Part shown: positions 44,730-53,432 of the stretch, in pieces
Position numbering within the stretch: the stretch's first letter is position 1
Layout of the letters: every line of letters begins with the position of its first letter
Origin: Pseudomonas sp. A-RE-19
GTDB taxonomy: Bacteria > Pseudomonadota > Gammaproteobacteria > Pseudomonadales > Pseudomonadaceae
Direction of reading: 5' to 3'
NCBI RefSeq assembly: GCF_019956555.1
Contig: NZ_JAHBDQ010000016.1
Span: 1 to 64,000, forward strand
DNA: 64,000 nucleotides
Notes under the pieces: generated by a model
Told to the model about the DNA's origin: nothing
The model's input: only the letters and a program-made list of their open reading frames with translations
The model's database searches: none
Program-made: the position numbers and the translations under genes

Positions 44730-45779
44730 ATGTTTAAAAGACGCAAGCGCATCGCATTGGATGATCCCAATCTGGAGCGTGTGAAGTTGACACCTCAGAT
44801 GCTCACCTACGATCAATTTGCCAGTCGCAGTCGTTCCCAGTACCTGCCTTATGTGATGGGTTTCAATGCCGCCGACTACCGTTCGGAATCGATCAATACC
44901 GATCGGCTCGGATTTCGCCTGGCCCATGATGCACAAGGTCGGCCGATCAGTGTCGGCACTCTGGAGGCCAGCGCGCTGTCAGAGGTGAATTTGCTGGTCG
45001 GGGCCTCGTCAGCCTTGGGTTACGGGGCTTCCAGCGATGCCGCCTCGGTAGCGAGCCGCCTGTCCGCGCATGACCCAGACGGTACGCCGTGGCTGAATTT
45101 TGCGGGCCATACCTTTAATGCGACCCAGGAATTGATGCTGTTCATGTTGCATGCCCATCGGCTGCCCAAAGTGCGCCGGATCGTGATCATGGGCGGCTTC
45201 AATACGCTGGTCATGGCGCGTCTTCCCGAGTTCATTCGAGGTGATCTGCCGCCGTTCTATTTCTGCGGAGACTATTACGAAAAGTTTGATGAAATCGCTG
45301 AGGAGAATGGCGCAGAACTGCCGCCGGGCAAACTTCCAAAGTGGCCGGCCGAAACGACCGACGTTCCGCCGATTTCGCAAACTCTGGCACGCGCCACACA
45401 AGATACCCTGAATTGTCTGACTAACTGGAAACGACTCGCGGACTCTTTGGGTGCGGAACTTACGTTTGTTCTCCAGCCCCTGGCGACTTGGGTAAGAACA
45501 CCGTGCGCCGAAGAGCAGAAACTGTTCGATGAACTTGATCGAATTTCCCGATTTGGCACTTGGCAGCACTTATATGGCGACATATCCGTTCCCGCCGTCG
45601 CGGAATATTACGCTGACAGTCTGGATAATGCTTGTCATGACTTGGGTATTCGATTTGCCTGCCTGGTCGATGATTTTAGAGAACGTCCGGGCGATGAATG
45701 GCTATACGTTGATCGCGCGCACTTTACCGACCTTGGCAGTGATGTTGTAGCACACGCCATTCATCGATACCTGCAGTGA
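44730..45779 (+). CDS. SGNH-fold protein of the biosynthetic operon
   Basis: 349 residues. An SGNH/GDSL-like hydrolase fold is suggested by LLVGASSALGYGASSDAAS (block I, Ser93/Ser94), WLNFAGHTFN (block II/III region with Gly/Asn) and the C-terminal VDRAHFTDLGSDVVA, which gives the D-x-x-H catalytic pair (Asp328, His331). There is no signal peptide, so it acts in the cytoplasm. It may be an acyl- or carbamoyl-esterase/transferase of the pathway. It opens the operon; ATG 44730 follows AAAGGAGAGGC, and a TTG two codons upstream is an alternative. Its first residues MFKRRKRIAL resemble the start of the adjacent micropeptide. Confidence 0.75.
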   Translation: MFKRRKRIALDDPNLERVKLTPQMLTYDQFASRSRSQYLPYVMGFNAADYRSESINTDRLGFRLAHDAQGRPISVGTLEASALSEVNLLVGASSALGYGASSDAASVASRLSAHDPDGTPWLNFAGHTFNATQELMLFMLHAHRLPKVRRIVIMGGFNTLVMARLPEFIRGDLPPFYFCGDYYEKFDEIAEENGAELPPGKLPKWPAETTDVPPISQTLARATQDTLNCLTNWKRLADSLGAELTFVLQPLATWVRTPCAEEQKLFDELDRISRFGTWQHLYGDISVPAVAEYYADSLDNACHDLGIRFACLVDDFRERPGDEWLYVDRAHFTDLGSDVVAHAIHRYLQ

Positions 45780-45795
45780 AAGTTTAGGAGGCTTT

Positions 45796-45891
45796 ATGTT
45801 CAAGCGGATTCGTAATGCACTTGGCTCTTTGTTCAAGAAAAAGAAAAAAGCCAAGAAGAAAAACAATTCCTCCATCTATCCAATGCACTGA
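45796..45891 (+). CDS. 31-residue basic micropeptide
   Basis: ATG 45796 lies 5 bases after a perfect AGGAGG. The product starts MFKRIRNALGSLFKKKKKAK and ends NNSSIYPMH. It is an amphipathic stretch followed by a run of lysines: positively charged and able to sit on a membrane or bind RNA or a partner protein. Its TGA shares a base with the ATG of the next gene (TGATG), so translation of the 703-residue protein probably depends on it. The ribosome site, the coupling and the position between two operon genes argue that it is real. Similar tiny essential ORFs are known from the gvg cluster of P. fluorescens WH6. Confidence 0.75.
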   Translation: MFKRIRNALGSLFKKKKKAKKKNNSSIYPMH

Positions 45892-48002
45892 TGAAGACTA
45901 ATAGACAAATCTTTTCCAGTTTCCTCGGGGCAGAGACCGGGGGAGAGGCCAGGCGCATGTTCACGCCGGTCAGCCTGCGCACTTGCCTGGATGCGGTGCA
46001 TGGGACGGACTTGGCAGACGTCGACTTCACCAGCGCGACGGCTTTGGCGGGGCTGGCGAGCGTTGCGTGCGAACGGCTTGGGCCATTGCGCGATGGATTC
46101 CGAAGGTTGGCACAGGCAATCGAGACGAACGAAGCCGATGCCCAGGCGCTGCGTGCCAAGGCGGCGCTGGAGTCGGCACCCTTTCTGATCGGCAGCCAGC
46201 ACCTGATTCATGGGGTGTGTGGTAGCTGGAATAATGAAGCGCGCCATGCCATGGCAGCGCTGCGTATTCATGCGGCGGATGTGGGGGCCGGTCAGCCGGG
46301 GGCCAGTCGTATCCAGCGCTACCAGGAATTGCTGCGTCAGCATGCGCTGGCAGATGCTGGCGAAGATCTCCTGCGAGCGGTGGCCGACCCGAGGATTTCG
46401 GATGGAGCCTTCAACTTTGCCTCGACCCTGGTCGTATTGGGGCATTTCCCGGAGTCGCTGACGGCGCAGATCCTGGGGATCAACCTTTACCTGCGCCATT
46501 GCGGGCTGCTGCCCTCGTTCGAGTTCATCACCCGCAATGAGCCATCCGCCCGCCAATTTCTCGATCTGCGTCGTGATCCCGCCGGTAGTACCGACGATCT
46601 AGCGGTGCTCGCCGAAATGGCTGTCCGGGAATTTCTCTTGCCAATGGGAGCGGCCGGAAACGATGGGGTACGCCAGGGCTACCTGTGGGCGCGCTGGCAG
46701 GCCGAGGAGATGAGCGAAGCGCTGCTCGATGTGCTTGAGCGCTGGCTCGATCCGAGAGAGGCGGCACGCCACCTGATCAGCCGACGTCGACTGGATGCTT
46801 GCCAGTACCATGACAAGACACAGCTCAATAAGGTGCCGATGAAGCCCTTGCTCGCGGTCGACGACTCCTTGAAGTTCCTCGACCATCTTGCCGCCAGCGC
46901 CTACGTGCGAACGGGCAAGCCGGAATCGAGCCCACTGCTCAACAGCCTGATTTCGCCGCGGGGCAAGATGTTCCGAATCTTCAGTCGCGACGACATTGCC
47001 ATTCTTCACCGCTGGATCTCCAGCTTGCCTTACTCCGATGCGCCCAGGCAGCCCGCGGCTTTCCAGGTATGGAAAGACGACGGCACACTCGCCGGGGCGC
47101 TTCGCGAGGACGCTGAAACCCAAGCGTTGGTCGCCAGATTCAGTCCACGAGAAGCCTACCCGCGCCTGTTGCGCATGGAGCTCACGCCGTCAGAGGAATC
47201 CTATGCCGGTCACTACGTGAAGAGCTGGCTGGCCAGGGCCGCCCATGGCGTCGCCAAGGGGCATTGCTCGTTGCCAGAGCAGTGGGCGCCCGGTGTCCTG
47301 CAGCAGTGGTTGCAGGGCCAGCATGAAGCGTCCAACCAAGCGCTGGAGGAGGGCGAAGAGCTGCCGTCTCGCGACGAGGTAGTTGCCGATATCCTGTCCT
47401 TGGCGCCACTGACGATGATCGACGGGGCTTGGCTGGCCGGGTTCGCCCACCCGGCGGTAGCCTCCACGGCGTACGGCAGCCGACTGTTCGAAACGCTTTT
47501 CGATGAGTTGGGCAACGGAATCGAGGCGCAGAACCATCCCGTCATCTACCGCCATCTGCTCAAGGCAGTACATGGCGAGTTGCCGGCCACTGCCGACCCC
47601 GGATACGCCAACGCAGCTTGCTTCAACGACGAGAACTTCGAACTGCCCGTGTTCTGGTTGTCAATCGGGCGATATCCCCAAACCTACTGCCCGGAGATTC
47701 TCGGGCTGAACCTGGCGATGGAGTTATCCGGTGTCGGTGGCGGTTATCGGCGTACCCACAAGGCGTTGGTTGCCTACGGCTATCCGACGATGTTCGTCGA
47801 TTTGCACAACTCCATCGACAACATTTCCACCGGGCATACGGCATGGGCTGCCGCGAGTCTGGATACCTACCTTTGCGCATTTTCTCGAAGTGACCGTGAT
47901 GAACTTTGGGCGCGCGTCCGTAACGGATTCGTCGCGCTGAATCCACCCAGGGAGCAAACAATGCTGGATAAGTTTCGCGAAAAAGTGAGGTCGCTACTAT
48001 GA
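45891..48002 (+). CDS. Heme-oxygenase-like (HDO) iron-containing redox enzyme family protein, 703 residues
   Basis: Its C-terminal third carries the pattern of heme-oxygenase-like diiron oxidases/oxygenases (HDOs, such as SznF, UndA, BesC). LFETLFDELGNGIEAQNH has candidate ligands Glu539 and His549, PEILGLNLAMELSG has Glu611, and FVDLHNSIDNISTGH has His639 and Asp643. The position where HDOs have a further His (Asp+3) is Ser646 here; a His follows at 649. An N-terminal stretch (PESLTAQILGINLYLRHCG, about 187-205) looks like a second, ligand-poor copy of the PEILGLNLAMEL block, so the protein may be a tandem duplication. HDOs do N-oxygenation, C-C cleavage or desaturation. It overlaps the carbamoyltransferase gene by 4 bases. 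Confidence 0.7.
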   Translation: MKTNRQIFSSFLGAETGGEARRMFTPVSLRTCLDAVHGTDLADVDFTSATALAGLASVACERLGPLRDGFRRLAQAIETNEADAQALRAKAALESAPFLIGSQHLIHGVCGSWNNEARHAMAALRIHAADVGAGQPGASRIQRYQELLRQHALADAGEDLLRAVADPRISDGAFNFASTLVVLGHFPESLTAQILGINLYLRHCGLLPSFEFITRNEPSARQFLDLRRDPAGSTDDLAVLAEMAVREFLLPMGAAGNDGVRQGYLWARWQAEEMSEALLDVLERWLDPREAARHLISRRRLDACQYHDKTQLNKVPMKPLLAVDDSLKFLDHLAASAYVRTGKPESSPLLNSLISPRGKMFRIFSRDDIAILHRWISSLPYSDAPRQPAAFQVWKDDGTLAGALREDAETQALVARFSPREAYPRLLRMELTPSEESYAGHYVKSWLARAAHGVAKGHCSLPEQWAPGVLQQWLQGQHEASNQALEEGEELPSRDEVVADILSLAPLTMIDGAWLAGFAHPAVASTAYGSRLFETLFDELGNGIEAQNHPVIYRHLLKAVHGELPATADPGYANAACFNDENFELPVFWLSIGRYPQTYCPEILGLNLAMELSGVGGGYRRTHKALVAYGYPTMFVDLHNSIDNISTGHTAWAAASLDTYLCAFSRSDRDELWARVRNGFVALNPPREQTMLDKFREKVRSLL

Positions 48003-49840
48003 CGATTACGCTTGGCATTTCTGCCTTTTATCATGACAGCGCGGCCACTCTGGTGGTGGACGGCAAGATCGTCGCCGCTGCCCAGGAAGAGCGTTTCAGC
48101 CGGATTCGACATGACCCGGGTTTTCCGTGCAGGGCCATTGAGTACGTCCTGAAATACGCAGGTATACACCTGGCCGATGTCGACCATGTCGCCTATTACG
48201 AAGACCCGGCGCTCAAGTTCCGGCGGGTGCTCTCGACGGCAGCCGTGGCCGGGTTTTCGGCAGCGCGCACCTATGCACCGGTGCTTGGCGAATGGCTATC
48301 AACCAAGCGCCGAATGGACCGTGAAGTCGTGCGTCATCTCCAAGCGATGGGAGACCGGGACGGTCGCCGAATCGAAGTGCATGGCCACCATGAGTCCCAC
48401 GCGGCATCGGCGTTCTTCCCCAGTCCGTTCAAGAGCGCCGCGATCCTGTGTATCGACAGTGTCGGCGAATGGGCGACGACCACTCTCTGGCACGGCAAGC
48501 CAGAAGGCATCAAGCTGGTCGCAGAGTTGTCCTTCCCCCATTCGCTGGGCCTGGTCTACTCGGCCTTCACCTATTTCTGCGGCTTCAAGGTGGACTCTGG
48601 CGAATACAAACTCATGGGGCTTGCGCCTTATGGCAAGCCTCTCTACGTCGACACGATCCTCTCGCATCTGATCGATGTGAAGCCCGATGGCAGCTTCAGA
48701 CTCGACTGGACCAAGTTCGAGTTCATCAAGGGCCAAGTCATGACGGGCGATGCCTTCGAGCAGCTATTCGGTGGCCCCCGGCGCTTGCCCGAGGCACCCC
48801 TGACCGAGCGCGAGTTCGATTTGGCGGCATCGGTGCAGAAAGTCACGGAGATAGTCGTTTCGCGCCTGGCCAAGACTGCCCATGAGCTCACGGGCGAGAC
48901 ATCGCTATGCATGGCCGGGGGCGTTGCCCTCAACTGCGTAGCCAACGGTGTGATCTCGCGTGAGCGAACGTTCGACCGACTGTGGGTGCAACCGGCGGCT
49001 GGGGATGCGGGTGGCTCGCTGGGCGCCGCGCTGCTGACTGACCGCAAACATCGCAGGGTAGCAAGCCGCGAACTGCCTGCTGACGTCCGTGATGGCATGA
49101 GCGGCGCATTGCTTGGGCCGGAGTACAGTGAGGAGCAGATCAGGGACGAACTGGAAGCCTGCGGCGCTGTTTTTCACAGGCTGTCGCAGGACGAGCTCGA
49201 CCAGCGGGTGATCACCAGCATAGAGAACGGCGGGGTCATCGGCTGGTTCCAGGGGCGAATGGAGTTCGGTCCACGATCACTTGGCAGCCGTTCGATCCTG
49301 GGTGATCCGCGCCGCTCGGACACCCAGTCAAACATGAACCTGCGCATCAAGTTTCGCGAGTCCTTCCGCCCCTTCGCGCCCGTGGTGCTTGAGGAAAAAG
49401 CGGCTGACTACTTCGACATCGTGGAAGAAAGCCCCTACATGCTGGTGGTCTCGCCGATTGCAAAGCTCATTCGCAAGACGATCCCACAGGAGAGTGCGCG
49501 GCTTACCGGCATCGACTTGCTCAAGTTGGTGCGTAGCGATCTGCCCGCCATTACCCACGTGGACTTCTCGGCAAGGGTGCAGACCGTGGACCGGGAGCGC
49601 AACCCGCGGTTCCGGGCGCTGCTTGAACACTTCTACCAGCGTTCAGGGTGTCCGGTACTGGTCAATACCTCGTTCAACGTGCGTGGTGAGCCCATTGTGA
49701 ACACGCCGTTCGAAGCTTATCGCTGCTTCATGCGCACCCACATGGATGTGCTGGCGATTGGCGACTTCTACCTCGATAAATCAGAGCAGCCTCAGTTTGA
49801 GGAAGCGGTCGACTGGCGCGAGACAGTACCGCTGGATTAA
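47999..49840 (+). CDS. O-carbamoyltransferase (NodU/CmcH/TobZ family)
   Basis: 613 residues, full length for the family. The N-terminal Kae1-like domain has LGISAFYHDSAATLVVDG and GHHESHAASAFFPSPF (metal and carbamoyl-adenylate site) and LCIDSVGEWATTTLW. CMAGGVALNCVANGVI and WVQPAAGDAGGSLGAAL are the nucleotide loops. EFGPRSLGSRSILGDPR begins the C-terminal YrdC-like part, and FNVRGEPIVNTPFEAYRCF closes it. Such enzymes use carbamoyl phosphate and ATP to carbamoylate a hydroxyl (antibiotics, Nod factors). The pathway product is therefore probably an O-carbamoyl ester, or passes through one. Confidence 0.93.
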   Translation: MTITLGISAFYHDSAATLVVDGKIVAAAQEERFSRIRHDPGFPCRAIEYVLKYAGIHLADVDHVAYYEDPALKFRRVLSTAAVAGFSAARTYAPVLGEWLSTKRRMDREVVRHLQAMGDRDGRRIEVHGHHESHAASAFFPSPFKSAAILCIDSVGEWATTTLWHGKPEGIKLVAELSFPHSLGLVYSAFTYFCGFKVDSGEYKLMGLAPYGKPLYVDTILSHLIDVKPDGSFRLDWTKFEFIKGQVMTGDAFEQLFGGPRRLPEAPLTEREFDLAASVQKVTEIVVSRLAKTAHELTGETSLCMAGGVALNCVANGVISRERTFDRLWVQPAAGDAGGSLGAALLTDRKHRRVASRELPADVRDGMSGALLGPEYSEEQIRDELEACGAVFHRLSQDELDQRVITSIENGGVIGWFQGRMEFGPRSLGSRSILGDPRRSDTQSNMNLRIKFRESFRPFAPVVLEEKAADYFDIVEESPYMLVVSPIAKLIRKTIPQESARLTGIDLLKLVRSDLPAITHVDFSARVQTVDRERNPRFRALLEHFYQRSGCPVLVNTSFNVRGEPIVNTPFEAYRCFMRTHMDVLAIGDFYLDKSEQPQFEEAVDWRETVPLD

Positions 49841-49868
49841 CGATTTCATACACTAGGGAAGGTGCACT

Positions 49869-49985
49869 ATGGATTATGTTTTGCTCTACCTGATCCTGCC
49901 GCTGGGGATGTTCATCCGGCGAACCAAAGCGTTCGCCCATCGGCCGGACCCCAAGGTCACCTCATACCTGAACCGCAAATCATGA
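49869..49985 (+). CDS. 38-residue membrane micropeptide
   Basis: ATG 49869 (GGAAGG upstream) opens MDYVLLYLILPLGMFIRRTK, one hydrophobic helix followed by a basic, soluble tail that ends LNRKS. It is predicted to be a single-pass inner-membrane peptide. Its TGA overlaps the ATG of the oxygenase gene (ATGA), again coupling translation. Placement between pathway enzymes suggests a membrane tether or a helper of a partner enzyme or the exporter. Confidence 0.75.
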   Translation: MDYVLLYLILPLGMFIRRTKAFAHRPDPKVTSYLNRKS

Positions 49986-50938
49986 GCCTCATGGCCATAG
50001 ATGTTCAGGAGGCTTCGTTGGTACAGGTGATGGTCGTCAATGATCCCGACCTGACCGGGCTGAAGGACTGTCGCGTGAGGTTGGCCGAAACGCCGCACTG
50101 CGCTGACAGTGTGGGAGCCGTCGGCGGGGATTGGCTCGGCAGAGTGTTGGGCCGGGATATCGTCGAGGCGATTCGCGCATTTCCTGCCAGCCCGCACAAA
50201 GCGCTGCTCATCAGAGGCATTTCGCTCTCTACGGACGTCGCGACGCCGCGCAATGGTTTTCTGCCCAATGCCGAGTGCGTTCTTGATTTTGATCTGCTGC
50301 ACTTTGGCATGCTGCGGCTGCTGGATGTCAGACCGCATGCCGTCGAGTATGAAAACTTCGGCAAGCTGGTCAGAAACGTCGTTCCGGTTCCGGAGGCCGC
50401 GGGCACCACGAGTTCCTGGGGCGCGGATGTGGAGTTTTTCTGGCACACCGACAACCCCAACTGGCCCTTCGCCGATCAAAGCCGAAATGTCGCGACCTCC
50501 GTGCCGAACTTCCTGGCCTTTACCGCCGTGCGCAACTTTGAAGGCGCCTCCACCGACATTGTTTGTGTGGATCATGTCCTTTCACAGCTGCCCACCTGGG
50601 CGATCGCCCAGTTGCAGAAGGCTGCCTACACCTTTGGTGCCCCCGCCTCCAACGAGGGCTTCGATGGCGAGGCGAGGGTGCTGCCGGTGCTGGAGCAGGA
50701 CGCTGGCGGTTATCGCTTGCGCTTTGACGATGGCATCGTGGCCGCGCTCGACCTGGACAGCGAAAAGGCTCTTGCGCTCCTGCGCCAGTGCCTGCGTGAT
50801 GCCCAGGGTATAGAGGTGGTGCTGCAGCCAGGCGACTTCTTCATTTTCAAAAATGCCCGCGTGCTGCACCGACGCAAGGCGTTCCAGCCTTTGCTCAACG
50901 GCAAGGCGCGCTGGCTGCGTAGGGTGTACGGCAGTTGA
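49982..50938 (+). CDS. Fe(II)/2-oxoglutarate-dependent oxygenase (TauD/clavaminate synthase-like)
   Basis: 318 residues. The facial triad is visible: His155-x-Asp157 in VEFFWHTDNPNW and His296 in NARVLHRRKAFQP, with Arg310 (KARWLRRVYG) for 2-oxoglutarate. WGADVEFFWHTDN is the arrangement seen in clavaminate-synthase-like hydroxylases of free amino acids such as arginine or asparagine. It likely hydroxylates or desaturates the amino-acid precursor, providing the hydroxyl that the carbamoyltransferase could use. The start overlaps the micropeptide stop. Confidence 0.88.
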   Translation: MSLMAIDVQEASLVQVMVVNDPDLTGLKDCRVRLAETPHCADSVGAVGGDWLGRVLGRDIVEAIRAFPASPHKALLIRGISLSTDVATPRNGFLPNAECVLDFDLLHFGMLRLLDVRPHAVEYENFGKLVRNVVPVPEAAGTTSSWGADVEFFWHTDNPNWPFADQSRNVATSVPNFLAFTAVRNFEGASTDIVCVDHVLSQLPTWAIAQLQKAAYTFGAPASNEGFDGEARVLPVLEQDAGGYRLRFDDGIVAALDLDSEKALALLRQCLRDAQGIEVVLQPGDFFIFKNARVLHRRKAFQPLLNGKARWLRRVYGS

Positions 50939-50982
50939 TCCTTTGCTTCAAAAAACCATCCCAATAGACATGGAGTTTATGC

Positions 50983-52239
50983 ATGAACAAGCGTATCGCA
51001 GTAGTCGGTGGCCGCCCCGCGCCAATCCACGGTGCCAAAGAACTGGGCATCGACGTCGTACTGGTGCATCAAGAGGGTGACTACGAGCAGGCTATCCTCG
51101 CCCATTGCGAACAGGTGGTGCATGCCAGGCTTGACGACGCCGAGGCCATTATCAAGGTTCTCGAGCCCCTGCACCGCGAACGTCCGTTCGATCGCATCAT
51201 TACCACCACCGAAGTGGCGGGCGAGTCGACGGGCAAGGTGGTCGATCACTTCGGCCTGACCGGGGTTTCCTATAAGACTGCGCGCCTGCTCAAGGACAAA
51301 GTGGCCATGCGCGAGTTGCTGGTCGAGCACAACCTGAGCCCGGTAGCTTATCGCCATGTCACCAGTGCGCAGGATGCAATCACGTTCGTCAAAGCGCATG
51401 GCAAGTCGGTTCTCAAACCCGCCGAAGGCGTAGCCAGCCTGCATATCCATCCCTGCGATGACGAAGCCTCCGCTGCCAAGGCCTGGCAGGCGCTTCAGGA
51501 TGCCGACGTCAAGCACATTATCATCGAGGAGTACCTGGAAGGGCCGGTCGTCAGCGTCGACTCCTTCTCGTTCAAGGGACGCCACCTGCCGATTGGTTAC
51601 TCCCAATACCGCATGAACGACAAATACGTTGAGTGGGAGGTCAGCACGCCGAGCACCGAGGCCAGGAAATGGCTGAGCGAGCTGAAGGATATGACCTGCC
51701 GCCTGCTCGACGCCGTAGAGCTGGAGGAAGGTCCTTCCCACAGCGAGTTCGTGCTGACCCCGAAAGGTCCTCGTGTACTCGAATCCCACGCTCGCCTGGC
51801 GGGCTCGGGCGCCCCCGAACTGGTGCGGCGTGCGTTCGGCCTGGACCTGAACCGCATGTTCCTTACTGTGCCACTGGGTATCGACACCCTGCCGGATGTG
51901 TCGCCCGAGCCGAAGGCCGGTGCCGCGATCCAGTTCTTCGTACCGACGCCTGGCAAGGTCAGAAAGGTCGAGCTCGATCTCAAGCCTGACGTCGATGTGC
52001 GCCATACCAGGCCCGGCGAGACGCCACTGGTGTTCCTGCCGTTCCTGTTCGAACTGGGTGATGCCGAGCGTGCCGTCGTCATCCAGAAGCATGAGGGCGA
52101 CAAGATTCCGCCGCTCGACACCGTTGCCGACTGCGTTTCAGGGTATGTCCTGGCAACAGGCGTCTCGCGCGAGGACGCTGTTCGGATCGGCGACGAACTG
52201 GTGGAAGCGGTTCACTTCATCGTGGACCCCACGGCATGA
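50983..52239 (+). CDS. ATP-grasp ligase 1 (amino-acid ligase type)
   Basis: 418 residues. The N-terminal domain has RIAVVGGRPAPIHGAKELGIDVVLV. The ATP-grasp fold proper shows SVLKPAEGVASLHIH (ATP lysine and loop), IIIEEYLEGPVVSVDSFSF and SHSEFVLTPKGPRVLESHARLAGSG (Mg-binding Glu/Asn-like residues). This is the carboxylate-amine ligase layout of BacD-like L-amino-acid ligases and biotin-carboxylase relatives. It probably forms the amide bond between the modified amino acid and a partner. It overlaps the second ligase by 4 bases. Confidence 0.88.
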   Translation: MNKRIAVVGGRPAPIHGAKELGIDVVLVHQEGDYEQAILAHCEQVVHARLDDAEAIIKVLEPLHRERPFDRIITTTEVAGESTGKVVDHFGLTGVSYKTARLLKDKVAMRELLVEHNLSPVAYRHVTSAQDAITFVKAHGKSVLKPAEGVASLHIHPCDDEASAAKAWQALQDADVKHIIIEEYLEGPVVSVDSFSFKGRHLPIGYSQYRMNDKYVEWEVSTPSTEARKWLSELKDMTCRLLDAVELEEGPSHSEFVLTPKGPRVLESHARLAGSGAPELVRRAFGLDLNRMFLTVPLGIDTLPDVSPEPKAGAAIQFFVPTPGKVRKVELDLKPDVDVRHTRPGETPLVFLPFLFELGDAERAVVIQKHEGDKIPPLDTVADCVSGYVLATGVSREDAVRIGDELVEAVHFIVDPTA

Positions 52240-53432
52240 GATATGTCCTCTGCTTGCACCGTTGGGTCGGCTGCCAAGCGCTCTACGACCGATACGAACT
52301 GCCTGCAGGAATGCAAATTCGGGCGATCTGCACGCCCGAATCCCGCGCGTCCCTGCCGAGCGAGCGTCTGGCGTCAAGCTCGACGCTCGCCTCGCTGGAC
52401 GATGCCGAGGCGGTCATGGTTGAGGCTGAGCGCTTGGTCGAGCTGCATGGCGTTCCAGCGCTGGTGGTTGCCCTTAACGAGGGCGACCTGCTCAATGCGG
52501 CTTCTATCCGCGAGCGATGGCAGGTACCGGGAGATCTTGTCGCTTGGACCGAGCGGTTCCGCGACAAGCTCACGATGCTGGAGGTCGCTGGTCGGCAAAC
52601 GTCAATCGGCGTGCTGCCTGCCTCGGCCGCCGATGCTCGCGATGCTGTCGAGCGACTGGCGGCCGAACACGGCTATCCGCTGGTGCTCAAGCCGCGCTAT
52701 GGCACGGCGAGTCGCGGCGTGAAATTTCTTCGCGGCCCGGAGGATCTTGAGCAGATCCGGCAGGCAACGGAGCCGATGATGGTCCAGGCTTACTGCGCGG
52801 CCCCCATCCTGCACGTAGACGGTTGGTGGGATGGGCAACGGATTGTGGTGGTCACGGCGTCGCGTTATGTGAATAGCTGTGCCGATTTCGGTCCGGACAG
52901 CCCGCTGGGTAGCATCGAGCTCGAGGAGGGCGACGACGAACAGCGGATTGCGGGGCGCGTCGAGCAACTGCTGGCAGCCTTCGCGCCTGAGCGGGAAATC
53001 GTCTTCCACCTCGAACTGTTCGACCTGGATGACCAATTGCTCTTTCTGGAAATCGGTGCCCGGGTCGGTGGCGCCGAAATCCCATTCCTCTGGCGAGAGG
53101 TGAGGGATATCGACCTGCTGGGGATCGCGTGGGAACTCCAGACCGGGGCGTCTACCCGCTACAGGGACCTTGCGCGCAGCCTTAGCAAGGAGGGCAGGCC
53201 ACTGCATCGCGAGCGGGGGGCATGGGTGATCGCCCGCCGCAACAGCTCGCCGCGCGATGGTTTGGGTACCTTGTACTGGGCTCAGCCGCAGAACCTGGAT
53301 CGCTTCGCCAGCGGTGTTTATGAGGGCGCTGGCACCCGACTTCGCCTGCGCAGCTTCGATCGTCCCGCGTTGGTACGAGACGTGGGAACGATCTTCGAAC
53401 ATTTATCCGAGTCATGGGGCGCTCAATCTTGA
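52236..53432 (+). CDS. ATP-grasp ligase 2
   Basis: 398 residues, a second, divergent ATP-grasp protein. YPLVLKPRYGTASRGVKFLRG is the ATP lysine and glycine loop; MVQAYCAAPILHVDGWWDG and LELFDLDDQLLFLEIGARVGGAEIPFL hold the Mg-binding residues. The N-terminal part (RYVLCLHRWVGCQALYDRYELP) differs from ligase 1, so substrates differ. Two consecutive ligases without any NRPS suggest sequential amide formation, e.g. a tripeptide-like or amino-acid-capped product. Confidence 0.86.
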   Translation: MRYVLCLHRWVGCQALYDRYELPAGMQIRAICTPESRASLPSERLASSSTLASLDDAEAVMVEAERLVELHGVPALVVALNEGDLLNAASIRERWQVPGDLVAWTERFRDKLTMLEVAGRQTSIGVLPASAADARDAVERLAAEHGYPLVLKPRYGTASRGVKFLRGPEDLEQIRQATEPMMVQAYCAAPILHVDGWWDGQRIVVVTASRYVNSCADFGPDSPLGSIELEEGDDEQRIAGRVEQLLAAFAPEREIVFHLELFDLDDQLLFLEIGARVGGAEIPFLWREVRDIDLLGIAWELQTGASTRYRDLARSLSKEGRPLHRERGAWVIARRNSSPRDGLGTLYWAQPQNLDRFASGVYEGAGTRLRLRSFDRPALVRDVGTIFEHLSESWGAQS

